Shown piece by piece: positions 12,711-22,285 of a DNA stretch of 64,000 bases. The notes under the pieces are model-generated. The model was not told where the DNA came from and did not search any database. It worked only from the letters and a program-made list of their open reading frames with translations. The position numbers and the translations under genes were made by a program. The stretch covers positions 2,932,501 to 2,996,500 of the forward strand of contig NZ_LT629775.1 of the NCBI RefSeq assembly GCF_900105395.1. Direction: 5' to 3'. The stretch comes from Streptomyces sp. TLI_053. Lineage in GTDB: Bacteria; Actinomycetota; Actinomycetes; Streptomycetales; Streptomycetaceae. Each line of letters begins with the position of its first letter. Position 1 is the first letter of the stretch.

Positions 12711-12809
12711 GGACGCGAGACCGTACAGCAGCAGCAACGGTGTGTGCGGCGCCCGAACGTCGTTGTTCGTCCACCGTCTCAGCTTCGCCACCCGCTCCAG
12801 CCAGTCCAT
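12711..12809 (-). pseudogene. N-terminal remnant of an HNH restriction endonuclease
   Basis: The minus-strand translation from the ATG at 12809 reads MDWLERVAKLRRWTNNDVRA then PHTPLLLLYGLAS. This closely matches the opening of streptomycete HNH endonucleases of the ScoMcrA/phosphorothioate-DNA-binding type (from memory, MDWLERVAKLR..., RAPHKPLLLLYAL). After about 33 codons the similarity stops; the frame runs on as unrelated sequence to 12513. No SRA-like, sulfur-binding or HNH motif follows, so this is a truncated relic, not a working enzyme. Confidence 0.6.
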
Positions 12810-13137
12810 GGCCGTCAAGGGTTTTCCGCAGCCCCGACGCTGCCTCAGCTGCGGGCTTCATGTCAGCCTTGCCTATGAACCCGGCCGTCCCGTCAGACAT
12901 GCGGCGAGCTACCGCCGCCCTGGCACTTCACGGTGATCAGCCGCGGTGCGCTGCGGGCCGCCCCTTGGATGCCGAGCTGTAGGACGCCCATGCCTGGGCC
13001 AGGATCGCTGTGCCGAGGCACGACACCTGTCACCGGTAGCCACGAGGCGGACCGATATCCGATCGGGACGGGACTCGGCCGCCGTGACGGTGCACCGGTC
13101 ATGCAGGGGCTGGTTGGCTGCCGGTGCGGCCGGCCCC

Positions 13138-13179
13138 GAATTCCCGGCGCCTCCCCTATTCCGGCCACGCCGGGAATTC
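13138..13179. repeat. perfect 12-base inverted repeat upstream of the toxin cassette
   Basis: Arms GAATTCCCGGCG (13138-13149) and CGCCGGGAATTC (13168-13179) around an 18-base spacer, about 180 bases before the first cassette gene. It could be an operator or a terminator for transcription coming from the left; the sequence alone does not decide. Confidence 0.5.
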
Positions 13180-13356
13180 ACTCCCGGAACACCGGCCCCG
13201 CCCGCCCCGTTCGAAACCGGTAGATCCCGCCGGGATCGGTCCGCGGGCGCCTCCTGCGCCGTTTCGGTGCAACGGGCAAACCCGCCGTGCTAGCTTCGGC
13301 GGGCGAGTCCTGAGGGTCGATTCACACCCGGCGAGGGGCTGTAAGGGGGAGGTCCT

Positions 13357-13683
13357 GTGGCGGAGGGATTCACGGTGGACCTGGCGGCCTTGGAAAAGGC
13401 CGCCTCCGGGATCACCGGCACGGTGGCGAAGCTCCAGTTCAGAAAGGTGAAGGACCTCGATCCCAGGAAGGACGAGATCGGGCACGGACACCTGGCCGAC
13501 GTCCTGGAGAAGTTCTGCACCCGCTGGGAGATCGGCGTCGAGCACCTGGTCAAGGACGCCGCCCAGGTCTCGCAGCGCCTGACCGCGAGCGTCAAGGCCT
13601 ACCGCGAGGTCGACGGAACCCTCTTCGGCCAGCCGGGCGGCACGGTGACCCGTCCGGGCGGCGAGGACCCCGGGGTGAAGTAG
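13357..13683 (+). CDS. WXG100-like type VII secretion partner protein
   Basis: A 108-residue, mostly helical protein: an N-terminal helix with AALEKAASGITGTVAKL, a central turn with RWEIGVEHLVKDAAQV in place of a strict WxG, and a C-terminal helix with QRLTASVKAYREVDGTLFG. This is the size and plan of ESX/WXG100 partner proteins that pair with larger toxins for export. The start GTG is preceded by AAGGGGGAGG at 13343-13352. Its stop overlaps the GTG of the toxin gene by one base, so the two are co-translated and probably form a secretion pair. Confidence 0.68.
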   Translation: MAEGFTVDLAALEKAASGITGTVAKLQFRKVKDLDPRKDEIGHGHLADVLEKFCTRWEIGVEHLVKDAAQVSQRLTASVKAYREVDGTLFGQPGGTVTRPGGEDPGVK

Positions 13684-15023
13684 TGGCCAAGAACCTCGGG
13701 CAGACCGGTGACCCCAGCGAACTCGTCCCGGGGAACCCCGAAACGATCGCCTCGACCGTCGCCTGGCTCAAGAGCTACGGCGACATCCTGCACTCGACCG
13801 GCGAGGGCCTCAAGCGCATCGACACCGTCGAAGGCTGGTCCGGCAAGGCCGGCGACGCGTTCCGGCACGCCTTCCACGGCGAGCCCAAGAAGTGGCTGGT
13901 GGCCGGCGACTGCTTCCACGACGCCTCCACGGCGCTGGCCGACTACCGGTGGACGCTGGCCTGGGCCCAGGAACGGGCCGCCGACGCGATCCGGCAGTGG
14001 AACGAGGGCCAGAGCGCCACGGGCAAGGCCAGGTCCGAGCACCAGGACGCGGAGCGCAACGCCGGGCACGAACTGCCCTTCACCGATCCCGGCGAGGGCG
14101 CCCGGGCGGCCGCGAACCAGACTCTCAAGACCGCGCGGGAGCAGCTCAAGAGCGCGGGCGACACTGCGGCGCGCACGATCGCCAAGGCCCGCGACAAGGC
14201 TCCCGAGGAGCCCGGCTGGCTGGACAAGGTGGGCGACTTCTTCTCCGACGCCGGCGACTTCGCCCTGGACCTCGGCAAGACCGCCGTCGAGGACCTGGCC
14301 TCGGTGGGCAACGCGATGGTCCACGACCCGGGCGCGGTGCTGGAGGTCGCGGGCGGCCTCGGCCTGGCCGCCCTGGGCGCCGGAGGCGAGGTGCTGGGCG
14401 CCGGCCTCGACCTCACCGGCGCGGGCGCCGTGATCGGCGTGCCCGTGAACGTGCTCTCCGCCGGGGTGATCGCCACCGGCCTGGGCGTGGCCGGCATCGG
14501 CGCGGGCCAGATCATCGAGGACGCGGCGGGCCCCGACCGGGTCCACATGGAGGGGAACGGCGGGGGCGGGGGCGGCGGCGCGGGCGAGGTCCGCACCCAG
14601 CCGTCCAGGGCCCCCGACCCCAACGCCACGCCGCAGGGGTCCACCACCCGGATCAACCCGGAGGACGCCGCCGAGAACCGGCTCGCGCTCCAGCGGGAGA
14701 ACGAGTCGGCGGAGATCCTGGCGAAGCAGGGCTACCACGTCGAGCAGAACCCGTCGGTCCCCGGTCCTAAGAATCCCGACTACCGGATCGAGGGCGAGAT
14801 CTTCGACTGCGTCTCACCCAGCAGCCGGAGTGCCCGGAACGTCGGTTCGAGGATCGAGGAGAAGGTCCTGGAAGGCCAGACCAGCCGGATCGTCGTCAAC
14901 CTCGCGGATTCCCCGGTGGAGGTCTCGGCCCTCAAGGCCCAGCTCCACGACTGGCCGATCGAAGGGCTCCAGGAGGCCGTGGTGATCGACCGGCAGGGCA
15001 ATATCCTGCACATCTACCCCTAG
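13683..15023 (+). CDS. type VII polymorphic toxin with CdiA-type nuclease C-terminus
   Basis: 446 residues. An N-terminal WXG100-like domain (about 1-170) carries GWSGKAG at 51-57. A hinge follows, then a glycine/alanine-rich hydrophobic segment (about 215-285), a poly-Gly linker, and a C-terminal domain (about 335-446) with ILAKQGYHVEQNP, NPDYRIEGEIFDCVSP, EEKVLEGQTSRIVVNL and VIDRQGNILH. That pattern fits the CdiA C-terminal tRNA-nuclease/PD-(D/E)XK-like family; the Asp-Tyr, Glu, Asp and Lys positions are kept. The GTG at 13683 overlaps the previous stop. The product is probably exported to intoxicate neighbours or secreted through an ESX-like system; no secretion genes are in the window. 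Confidence 0.75.
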   Translation: MAKNLGQTGDPSELVPGNPETIASTVAWLKSYGDILHSTGEGLKRIDTVEGWSGKAGDAFRHAFHGEPKKWLVAGDCFHDASTALADYRWTLAWAQERAADAIRQWNEGQSATGKARSEHQDAERNAGHELPFTDPGEGARAAANQTLKTAREQLKSAGDTAARTIAKARDKAPEEPGWLDKVGDFFSDAGDFALDLGKTAVEDLASVGNAMVHDPGAVLEVAGGLGLAALGAGGEVLGAGLDLTGAGAVIGVPVNVLSAGVIATGLGVAGIGAGQIIEDAAGPDRVHMEGNGGGGGGGAGEVRTQPSRAPDPNATPQGSTTRINPEDAAENRLALQRENESAEILAKQGYHVEQNPSVPGPKNPDYRIEGEIFDCVSPSSRSARNVGSRIEEKVLEGQTSRIVVNLADSPVEVSALKAQLHDWPIEGLQEAVVIDRQGNILHIYP

Positions 15024-15045
15024 CGCATCCGAACGGATCCCAGCC

Positions 15046-15531
15046 ATGTCGATCTCCCACAGCTTCAACCTGGCCACGCCACTGTCGATCGCCGAGGTGG
15101 CCGACGTGCTGGACGACGTCGCGCGGGGCGCCGGACTGTTCGATACGACCACCGCCGCGGCCGACCTGCTCACCGACGGCGTCGTCACCAGGTACGGCAC
15201 CTGGATCCGGGTCTTCGCCCCCAACCCCAGGCCGTGGAACCCACTGGTCACCGACCTCCGCATCACCCCGACCGTCTCGGTCGCCTTCCGGCTGGACAAG
15301 ACCACCGACCTGTCGGGACAGGAGGACGACGTCGTCCGGGTGGTCGCGGGCCTCCTGGACCGGGTCCCGGGCGACACGGTGCTCCAGTACCACTACGAGA
15401 TCATCTGGCTCCTGCGACGCGGCGGCGAACTCAGCCTCAACGAGCGGGACGACCTCTGGCCGCCCGACCGCCTGGCCCTCGTCCCCCGCCCCTTCACCCG
15501 CGAGACACACGTCTTCTCCGACGAGGACTGA
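15046..15531 (+). CDS. probable immunity protein (SitI3-like)
   Basis: A 161-residue cytosolic protein (MSISHSFNLATPLSIAEVADVL; WNPLVTDLRITPTVSVAFRLDK; a conserved-looking WLLRRGGEL), starting 22 bases after the toxin stop on the same strand. It resembles, from memory, streptomycete proteins named SitI3 family, after an immunity protein of Myxococcus outer-membrane-exchange toxins. Its place directly downstream of a C-terminally toxic protein is the standard position for a cognate immunity gene. No signal peptide or membrane segment is seen, which fits protection inside the producing cell. Confidence 0.62.
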   Translation: MSISHSFNLATPLSIAEVADVLDDVARGAGLFDTTTAAADLLTDGVVTRYGTWIRVFAPNPRPWNPLVTDLRITPTVSVAFRLDKTTDLSGQEDDVVRVVAGLLDRVPGDTVLQYHYEIIWLLRRGGELSLNERDDLWPPDRLALVPRPFTRETHVFSDED

Positions 15532-16166
15532 TCCCGCGCCCTGCGCACCGACGTCGACGGGGATCAGAGCAGGCCGAGCGCCGGCATCAGGCAGTCGACG
15601 GCGAAGACGGTGTGCATCGGAAGGGGACCTGCCGAGGGTCTGTCCCGCTTCTCACCATGAGGAGACGAGGAGCTGAGCAGACCGTCGACGTCCCGTGCCG
15701 TGAGTCCTGTGGAACCGATGTGGTCCCCCGGCCGTGGGCTCCCTACGAGGGGCCGTTCCAGTCGGACCCGCCCGGACGGGGCATCGGTAGCCACGGCTCC
15801 GGCAACCCCGCGGGCGGCACAAGGGTCGTGGTGCACCAGTTCATGGTCCGGCAGGCCCGCCGGGCTTCGTTCGCGTAAATGTGACGCCCTCTCAGCAGAC
15901 TTGACTGCCCTGCCGCCCAGGGAAGGCGAGGCTGCATCAGCGCCAGCACCAGCCCTTCGCGCCTCGCCGGAGGTCGACCTGGCCCCTTCGGCAGGCGCCC
16001 CCCGGGGGGCCGGCAGGCCGGCAACCTCGCGCAGGTGCGAACGTGCGCCCGCCGCACACGGTTACGGCAGGCCTTCGGCCGATGGCTGCGGTCCCCGACT
16101 GGCCCCCGGCAGGATCACGGAGCGGCGGCATCGCAGCCGCCCACCACCTGTCGGGCCATCAGCAAA
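15532..16166. other. non-coding or decayed DNA between toxin cassette and tRNA
   Basis: About 630 bases in which I find no credible gene on either strand; the open frames have poor codon bias and no recognisable motifs. It may hold remains of extra immunity genes or mobile DNA, but nothing is identifiable. Confidence 0.5.
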
Positions 16167-16205
16167 AAGGCCGTTGATCTGGGATTTCTCCCGATCAACG
16201 GCCTT
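16167..16205 (-). terminator. intrinsic terminator of tRNA-Pro
   Basis: Perfect 13-base arms AAGGCCGTTGATC (16167-16179) and GATCAACGGCCTT (16193-16205). On the minus strand the hairpin is followed by a run of T (complement of A at 16164-16168), so it is a classic Rho-independent terminator 12 bases downstream of the tRNA. Confidence 0.88.
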
Positions 16206-16217
16206 CCGACATCACTG

Positions 16218-16291
<74 letters not shown>

Positions 16292-16436
16292 CGGTCTCGT
16301 GGCCCGGGCTGAGCCTGGGGGGCTCGGCTTCGGGTTTCTCGACCTTGTCGGCCGGTTCACCCGGCGACGAGGAAAACAATACAGCACGTCGGGGGGTGCT
16401 CGCTGCAGGGTTGTCGGGGGTGGGTGGGGCAGCGGG

Positions 16437-17771
16437 TCAGGGGGTGGGGTGGCGGGCGTCGTAGCGGAGGAAGGCGGGGCGGCGGGCGGCGAGGAGGAGG
16501 ATGGCGGCGACGCAGGCGAGGCCGCCGCTGACGACGGAGACGGTCGGGCTGGTGAGGGAGGCGACGGCGCCGGACTCGAAGTCGCCGAGGCGGGGGCCGC
16601 CGGCGACGATCACGATGAAGACGCCCTGGAGGCGGCCGCGCATCTCGTCGGGGGCGGCGACCTGCATCATCGTGTTGCGGAAGATCATGCTGATGGTGTC
16701 GGCGCAGCCGGCGGCGGCGAGCAGGAGGAGGCCGAGCCAGAGGTTGCGGGCCAGGCCGAAGGCGGCGATGGCGAGGCCCCAGGCGGCGACGGCGGTCATG
16801 ACGGCGGCGCCCTGGCGGTGGATGCGGCCTACCCAGCCGGAGAAGAGGGCGCCGGCCAGGGCGCCGACGGCGGGGGCGGCGGCGAGCAGGCCGACGGTGC
16901 GGGCGTCGCCGCCGTAGAAGGTGACGGCGAGGGCCGGGAAGAGGGCGCGCGGCATGCCGAAGATCATCGCGGCGAGGTCGGCGAGGAAGCTGGTGCGCAG
17001 GTTGGGCTGCTCGCGCAGGAAGCGGAGGCCGTCGAGGACGGAGGCGCGGCCCTTGCGTTCGCCGAGCGGGAGCATGGCGGGCAGGCGCCACATCGCGTAG
17101 AGGGTGGCCGCGAAGGCGACGGTGTCGACCAGGTAGGCGGCCTGGACGCCGTAGGCGCCGATGAGGACACCGCCGATCATGGGGCCGACGGTGAGGCCGA
17201 GGTTCATGCTGACGGTGTTCAGGGCGTTGGCGGCGGGGAGCTGTTCGGCGGGGACGAGGCGCGGGATCATCGCCGAGCGGGCGGGTGAGGCGAGCGCGAA
17301 GAAGGCCGCCTGGAGGGCGACCGCGGCGTAGAGGACCGCGACCAGCCCGAGGCCGGCGATCGCCTGGGCGGCGAGGACGGCGGAGACGACGGCGAGGCCG
17401 GCCGAGCCGATCAGGCCGAGGCGGCGGCGGTCGGCGGTGTCGGCGATGGCGCCGCCGTACAGGCCGAAGGCGATCAGCGGGACCAGGGAGAAGAGACCGA
17501 CCAGGCCGGTGGCGAAGGTGGAACCGGTCAGGTCGTAGACCTGGACGGAGACGGCGACGGCCGTCATCTGCTGGCCGATGGAGGAGATGGACTGGCCGAA
17601 CCACACCCGTCGGTAGTCGGCGTGGTCGCGCAAGGGGCTGAGGTCGGCGAAGGCCCCGCGGGCCAGCCGCCGGTAGCGGGAGGAGGACGGAGGGACTGCG
17701 AGCGGGGCGACGGCGGGGGCCGGCGGCGAGTCTCCGTCGGTCGGCGAATTGGCAGGATGATTGGTCGACAC
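16437..17771 (-). CDS. MFS efflux transporter (EntS/MFS_3-like)
   Basis: A 444-residue major facilitator protein with about twelve hydrophobic helices. It has RRVWFGQSISSIGQQMTAVA in helix 1, the loop 2-3 motif GGAIADTADRRRLG, and ANALNTVSMNLGLTVGPMIGG around helix 5. This pattern fits the EntS/MFS_3 drug and siderophore exporter group. A disordered Pro/Ser-rich N-terminus of about 40 residues precedes helix 1. The GTG at 17771 is used, with a GGGG stretch close upstream. It is a single gene 145 bases upstream of the tRNA on the same strand. The substrate is unknown. Confidence 0.85.
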   Translation of the reverse strand: MSTNHPANSPTDGDSPPAPAVAPLAVPPSSSRYRRLARGAFADLSPLRDHADYRRVWFGQSISSIGQQMTAVAVSVQVYDLTGSTFATGLVGLFSLVPLIAFGLYGGAIADTADRRRLGLIGSAGLAVVSAVLAAQAIAGLGLVAVLYAAVALQAAFFALASPARSAMIPRLVPAEQLPAANALNTVSMNLGLTVGPMIGGVLIGAYGVQAAYLVDTVAFAATLYAMWRLPAMLPLGERKGRASVLDGLRFLREQPNLRTSFLADLAAMIFGMPRALFPALAVTFYGGDARTVGLLAAAPAVGALAGALFSGWVGRIHRQGAAVMTAVAAWGLAIAAFGLARNLWLGLLLLAAAGCADTISMIFRNTMMQVAAPDEMRGRLQGVFIVIVAGGPRLGDFESGAVASLTSPTVSVVSGGLACVAAILLLAARRPAFLRYDARHPTP

Positions 17772-17997
17772 AGTGCCCCATCGTCGCCCCGGCCGCCCCG
17801 GCCGCGGACACCGGGGGCGCCTGTGACCGCTTGCCCCGACGTCATCGCCACCCGGTGGGACGGCTCCGCCCCCCGAACGGACCCGTGCACCACGAACCCC
17901 GCCCCGACCGGAGGAGCCGCCACGCGACCGTCCGGGGCGAGCGCCCGGCCCCGGAGGCGCCCGCCGGACCGGGCGGGTGCCTCCGCGGCAACGGGCC

Positions 17998-18792
17998 CTA
18001 CCGGGTGAGGACCTGCTTCTCGCCCGCCTCCACCGCGAAGTCCAGCCGGTTGCCCGGCGGCGGGAAGGGGCAGATGAAGTGGTCCGCGAAGGCGCAGGGC
18101 GGCAGGTAGGCGCGGTTGAGGTCGAGCACCGTGCGGCCGTCCTGGTCGGGGGCGGGCAGGGTGACGAACCGGAAGCGGTAGGTGTCCCGGCCGCTGGTCG
18201 CGTCGGCGATCACCCCGCTCAACCGGCCGTCGCCCGAGCGGCTGACCGTCAGGGTGCGGTGCTCGCCCGCGACGGTGAACGCGACCTGCCCGGTCACCGC
18301 GAGCGGGCGCTCCTTGCCGTCGGCGTTCGGGACGAGCACCGTCTGCCCGGTGCCGTCCTCGAAGGGGGTGAAGACCGCCGGAACGGCCCACTCCGGCGCA
18401 TAGGGGTAGGCCGAGATCCCGGCGAACGACGCTCGCCCGGGCGCGTCCGGGTCGAAGACCCGCAGGGCCGGCTCGCCCTCGCGCTCGATCGGCACCAGCA
18501 GCACCTCGCCGAGCGCGGCGGTGTCCGCCGCCGGATCGGTGTCCGGGCGCAGCAGCACCTCGCCGTCGACGGGGGCACCCGCCCCCGCGACGGCGATGCC
18601 GTCGGCCGCCGCCGCCCGCAGCCGCACGCCCTCCGCGTCCGCCCACCAGAGCCCGGGCAGGCCGGCGATCGCCGCCGGCTCCGGCTCCAGCCAGTGCGTA
18701 CCGGTCAGCGCCAGCTGGCCGTGCGGCGCGCTGACGGTCGCCGCCCGTCCGTCGCTCCAGTGCTGCCATTCCTCCGCGGCCGTCGCCGTCAT
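17998..18792 (-). CDS. DUF1684 family protein
   Basis: 264 residues matching the DUF1684 pattern: an N-terminal LTGTHWLEP, a middle FDPDAPGRASFAGISAYPYAPEW, and the diagnostic C-terminal DLNRAYLPPCAFADHFICPFPPPGNRL, written here in parts as DLNRAYLPPCAF and CPFPPPGNRLDFAVEAGEK. Members are widespread in actinobacteria and of unknown biochemical function. There is no signal peptide. It is monocistronic, 226 bases from the MFS gene. Confidence 0.85.
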   Translation of the reverse strand: MTATAAEEWQHWSDGRAATVSAPHGQLALTGTHWLEPEPAAIAGLPGLWWADAEGVRLRAAAADGIAVAGAGAPVDGEVLLRPDTDPAADTAALGEVLLVPIEREGEPALRVFDPDAPGRASFAGISAYPYAPEWAVPAVFTPFEDGTGQTVLVPNADGKERPLAVTGQVAFTVAGEHRTLTVSRSGDGRLSGVIADATSGRDTYRFRFVTLPAPDQDGRTVLDLNRAYLPPCAFADHFICPFPPPGNRLDFAVEAGEKQVLTR

Positions 18793-19002
18793 CGGCTCGC
18801 CCTCCCACTCCGGTCAAGGGCCCGCGGGGCGGGCCGTCCGTTCTCCGTCACCCCATCGAACATCCGGTACCCGGGCGGGGCATTCCCGGCCGGGGACACC
18901 GTCGCACGGCCGTCGCAAAGCCGTCGCACCACCGTCACGCCGGTTCACGCCTGTCACATCGGTTCACGCCGGTCAACACGCCGTTCGCGGCACAGCCGCC
19001 CG

Positions 19003-19863
19003 TCAGGCCTTGATCCGGCGGAACAGTCCCTCCTGCACCACCGACACCACCAGCTGACCGCTCCGGTCGAAGATCTGCCCGCGCGCCAGGCCGCGGGCGC
19101 CGTGGGCGATCGGGGACTCCTGCTGGTAGAGCAGCCAGTCGTCGGTGCGGAACGGCCGGTGGAACCACATCGCGTGGTCCAGCGAGGCCATGTCGAAGTG
19201 CCGGGTGCCCCAGAGCGGCTCGACCGGGGCCCGGACCGCGTCCAGCAGCGTCATGTCGGACGCGTAGGTGAGCGCGCAGACGTGGATCAGCGGGTCGTCC
19301 GGCAGCGCGCCGTTGGTGCGCAGCCAGACGCCGCTGCGCGCCTCGACCCCGGCGAGCTCCTCGGTGCTCCAGCGCAACCGGTCGACGTAGCGGATGTCGA
19401 AGGGCTGGCGCCGGCTGATGAACGGAGGCAGCTCGCCGAGCCGGGAACCGACCTCGTCCAGCGCGCTCGGCAGCTTCTCCGGACCGGGCACGTCGGGCAT
19501 CGGGTACTGGTGCTCGATGCTGTCGGGCTCCGGGGCGTGGAAGTCGGCGGTCAGCGCGAAGATCGACCGACCGCCCTGGATCGCCAGCACTCGGCGGGTG
19601 GTGAACGAGCGGCCGTCCCGGAGCCGGTCCACCTGGTAGACGATCGGCACCCCCGGCACGCCGGGCCGCAGGAAGTACGCGTGCAGCGAGTGCACCGGGC
19701 GGTCGTCGTCCACGGTGCGCCCCGCCGCCACCAGCGCCTGGCCGGCCACCTGCCCGCCGAACGTGCGCTGGAGCGCCTCCTCGGGGCTGCGCCCGCGGAA
19801 GATGTTCAGCTCGATCTGCTCGAGGTCCAGCAGTGCGACGAGATCGTCGACCGGGGTAGCCAT
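19003..19863 (-). CDS. tesB: acyl-CoA thioesterase II
   Basis: 286 residues of the TesB double-hotdog family: FGGQVAGQALVAA, HSLHAYFLRPG (the strand and helix bearing the substrate site), SIFALTADFH, DPLIHVCALTYASDMTLLD and SLDHAMWFHRPFRTDDWLLY. It hydrolyses medium- and long-chain acyl-CoA. The ATG at 19863 has GAGAGGA eight bases upstream and gives the normal family length; the upstream in-frame extension to 19950 is rejected. The spacer after the stop (18793-19002) holds loosely repeated GGTTCACGCC/GTCACATC units. Confidence 0.9.
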   Translation of the reverse strand: MATPVDDLVALLDLEQIELNIFRGRSPEEALQRTFGGQVAGQALVAAGRTVDDDRPVHSLHAYFLRPGVPGVPIVYQVDRLRDGRSFTTRRVLAIQGGRSIFALTADFHAPEPDSIEHQYPMPDVPGPEKLPSALDEVGSRLGELPPFISRRQPFDIRYVDRLRWSTEELAGVEARSGVWLRTNGALPDDPLIHVCALTYASDMTLLDAVRAPVEPLWGTRHFDMASLDHAMWFHRPFRTDDWLLYQQESPIAHGARGLARGQIFDRSGQLVVSVVQEGLFRRIKA

Positions 19864-20073
19864 GGGACACGTCCTCTCCGGGCCGCCGCCCGGGCCGGAG
19901 GTCTTCCGCCCCGACGTCGGCAGCCCGTTCTCTCGAATTCTCCAGCTCAATCGAATTCCTCGGCGAGCCGGGACATTCCCCTCACTCGGGCCGACCGCAC
20001 CAATTCACTCGAACGAGGTCGAACAGTAGCCCCTGCGCGGAATGTCGCCGCAGGTGGGAGCGGTCCGGCGCCG

Positions 20074-20109
20074 GTCACAGGCGTCACAGGCGTCACAGGC
20101 GTCACAGGC
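20074..20109. repeat. four tandem copies of a 9-bp unit at the alkB stop
   Basis: GTCACAGGC is repeated exactly four times, at 20074, 20083, 20092 and 20101. The last copy contains the stop codon of the AlkB-like gene (20102-20104, minus strand). Confidence 0.9.
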
Positions 20110-20857
20110 CCGACTGCCGGACGGTGATGTTCAGCCGTCCCGTCAGCCCCAGCGCCGGGTCCGCCGTCCCGGGCAGGGTCCGCACCACGCCGTGGTACGC
20201 GAACCGGGCCGGGCCGCCGAACACCAGCAGGTCGCCGCCGCGCAGCTCCAGATCGGTCCACGGCCTGGTCCTGGTCTCCGTGTTGCCGAGCCGGAAGACG
20301 CAGGTGTCGCCGAGCGACAACGAGACCACCGGGGCGTCGACGCGCTCGTCGCGGTCCTGGTGCAGGCCCATCCGGGCACCGTGCGGGTAGTGGTTGACGA
20401 TCGCGACGTCCGGCTCGTAGCCGACGGCCCCGGCGATACCGCCGACTCCGCCGACTCCGCCGACTCCGCCGACTCCACTGGCTCCGCCACCACCACGTTC
20501 GCCCTCGTCCACGCCCGCCGCCCCGTACGCCTCGGCCACCGCCCGCCGGGCGAGCGCGCCGAGCTCGGACGGGAAGGGTTTGACCGGGGTGCCGTCCTCG
20601 GCGGTGCCGGAGTAGCCGTAGGGATACCAGTGCAGACCCAGACCGACCATGCGGACGGACATCGTCCCGCCGGTGGGCATCCGGACGGTGTGCATCCCGG
20701 CGGGAGGACGCGCCCACGCCCGGCAGGCGGCGACCAGGCGCAGCTGCGCCGCCGCGTCCAGCCAGCCGGGGAGCAACACCGCCCCCGGAGCCGGCTCGGA
20801 CCGTCCGCGGTCGGGGGAGGCGTCGAAGAGTCCGCCGAACAACTCGCCCTGGGTCAC
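20102..20857 (-). CDS. alkB: AlkB-like 2-oxoglutarate/Fe(II) dioxygenase
   Basis: 251 residues. The double-stranded beta-helix carries the iron ligand pair in NHYPHGARMGLHQDRDE (HxD), a later His in FAYHGVVR, and the 2-oxoglutarate-binding RLNITVR arginine. MVGLGLHWYPYGYSG contains the conserved Tyr region. AlkB enzymes remove alkyl groups from DNA or RNA bases. GTG 20857 is preferred because GAGGA lies about eight bases upstream; ATG 20875 abuts its GGAGGG with no spacing. A GVGGVGGVGGVGG run (about residues 128-140), encoded by a 9-bp tandem repeat, is inserted in a surface region. Confidence 0.82.
   Translation of the reverse strand: MTQGELFGGLFDASPDRGRSEPAPGAVLLPGWLDAAAQLRLVAACRAWARPPAGMHTVRMPTGGTMSVRMVGLGLHWYPYGYSGTAEDGTPVKPFPSELGALARRAVAEAYGAAGVDEGERGGGGASGVGGVGGVGGVGGIAGAVGYEPDVAIVNHYPHGARMGLHQDRDERVDAPVVSLSLGDTCVFRLGNTETRTRPWTDLELRGGDLLVFGGPARFAYHGVVRTLPGTADPALGLTGRLNITVRQSGL
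20441..20476. repeat. four tandem copies of a 9-bp unit inside alkB
   Basis: GCCGACTCC occurs four times in a row within the AlkB-like gene and encodes a Gly-Val-Gly repeat in the protein. The unit length is a multiple of three, so copy-number changes keep the frame. Confidence 0.9.
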
Positions 20858-20940
20858 GCCCCCATCCTCGCGCATCCCTCCGACAACGGCCGGATACTGC
20901 AGGGACCGGACGCGGCCACCGCCACCGGGCCCGGAAACCA

Positions 20941-20978
20941 CCGGGAACACCGGGAACCGGGAACACCGGGAACACCGG
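20941..20978. repeat. 9-bp tandem repeats upstream of alkB
   Basis: CCGGGAACA-type units, slightly imperfect, are repeated four to five times in the spacer upstream of the AlkB-like gene and downstream of the RpfA gene. Confidence 0.8.
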
Positions 20979-21141
20979 AAGCCCCGGAAACCACCGGAGA
21001 CCCCCGGCAGCCCCGGACACGCCGGAAGCCCCGACGGCCGCCCTCCCGCAGTGCGGAAGGGCGGCCGTGGAGGCGTGGACCGGCCGGCGTCCGAGACCGG
21101 ACGCCGCCGGATCGACCGGTCTCGGACCGGCCGGCGTCGGA

Positions 21142-22285
<1,144 letters not shown>

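Larger units (their letters stand above)
12274..13356. other. 1.1-kb intergenic stretch at the cluster boundary
   Basis: No intact gene is seen. It holds a StrR-like operator (12442-12470) for the thioesterase operon, a fragment of an HNH endonuclease gene (12711-12809, minus strand) and a perfect inverted repeat (13138-13179). The remaining sequence, especially 12820-13130, shows no protein similarity I recognise and is likely decayed DNA between the biosynthetic cluster and the toxin cassette. Confidence 0.6.

Noticed and set aside
15564..15836. Minus-strand 90-codon open frame as a possible gene after the immunity gene
   Set aside because: No ribosome binding site, no motif and atypical composition; kept as unassigned spacer.
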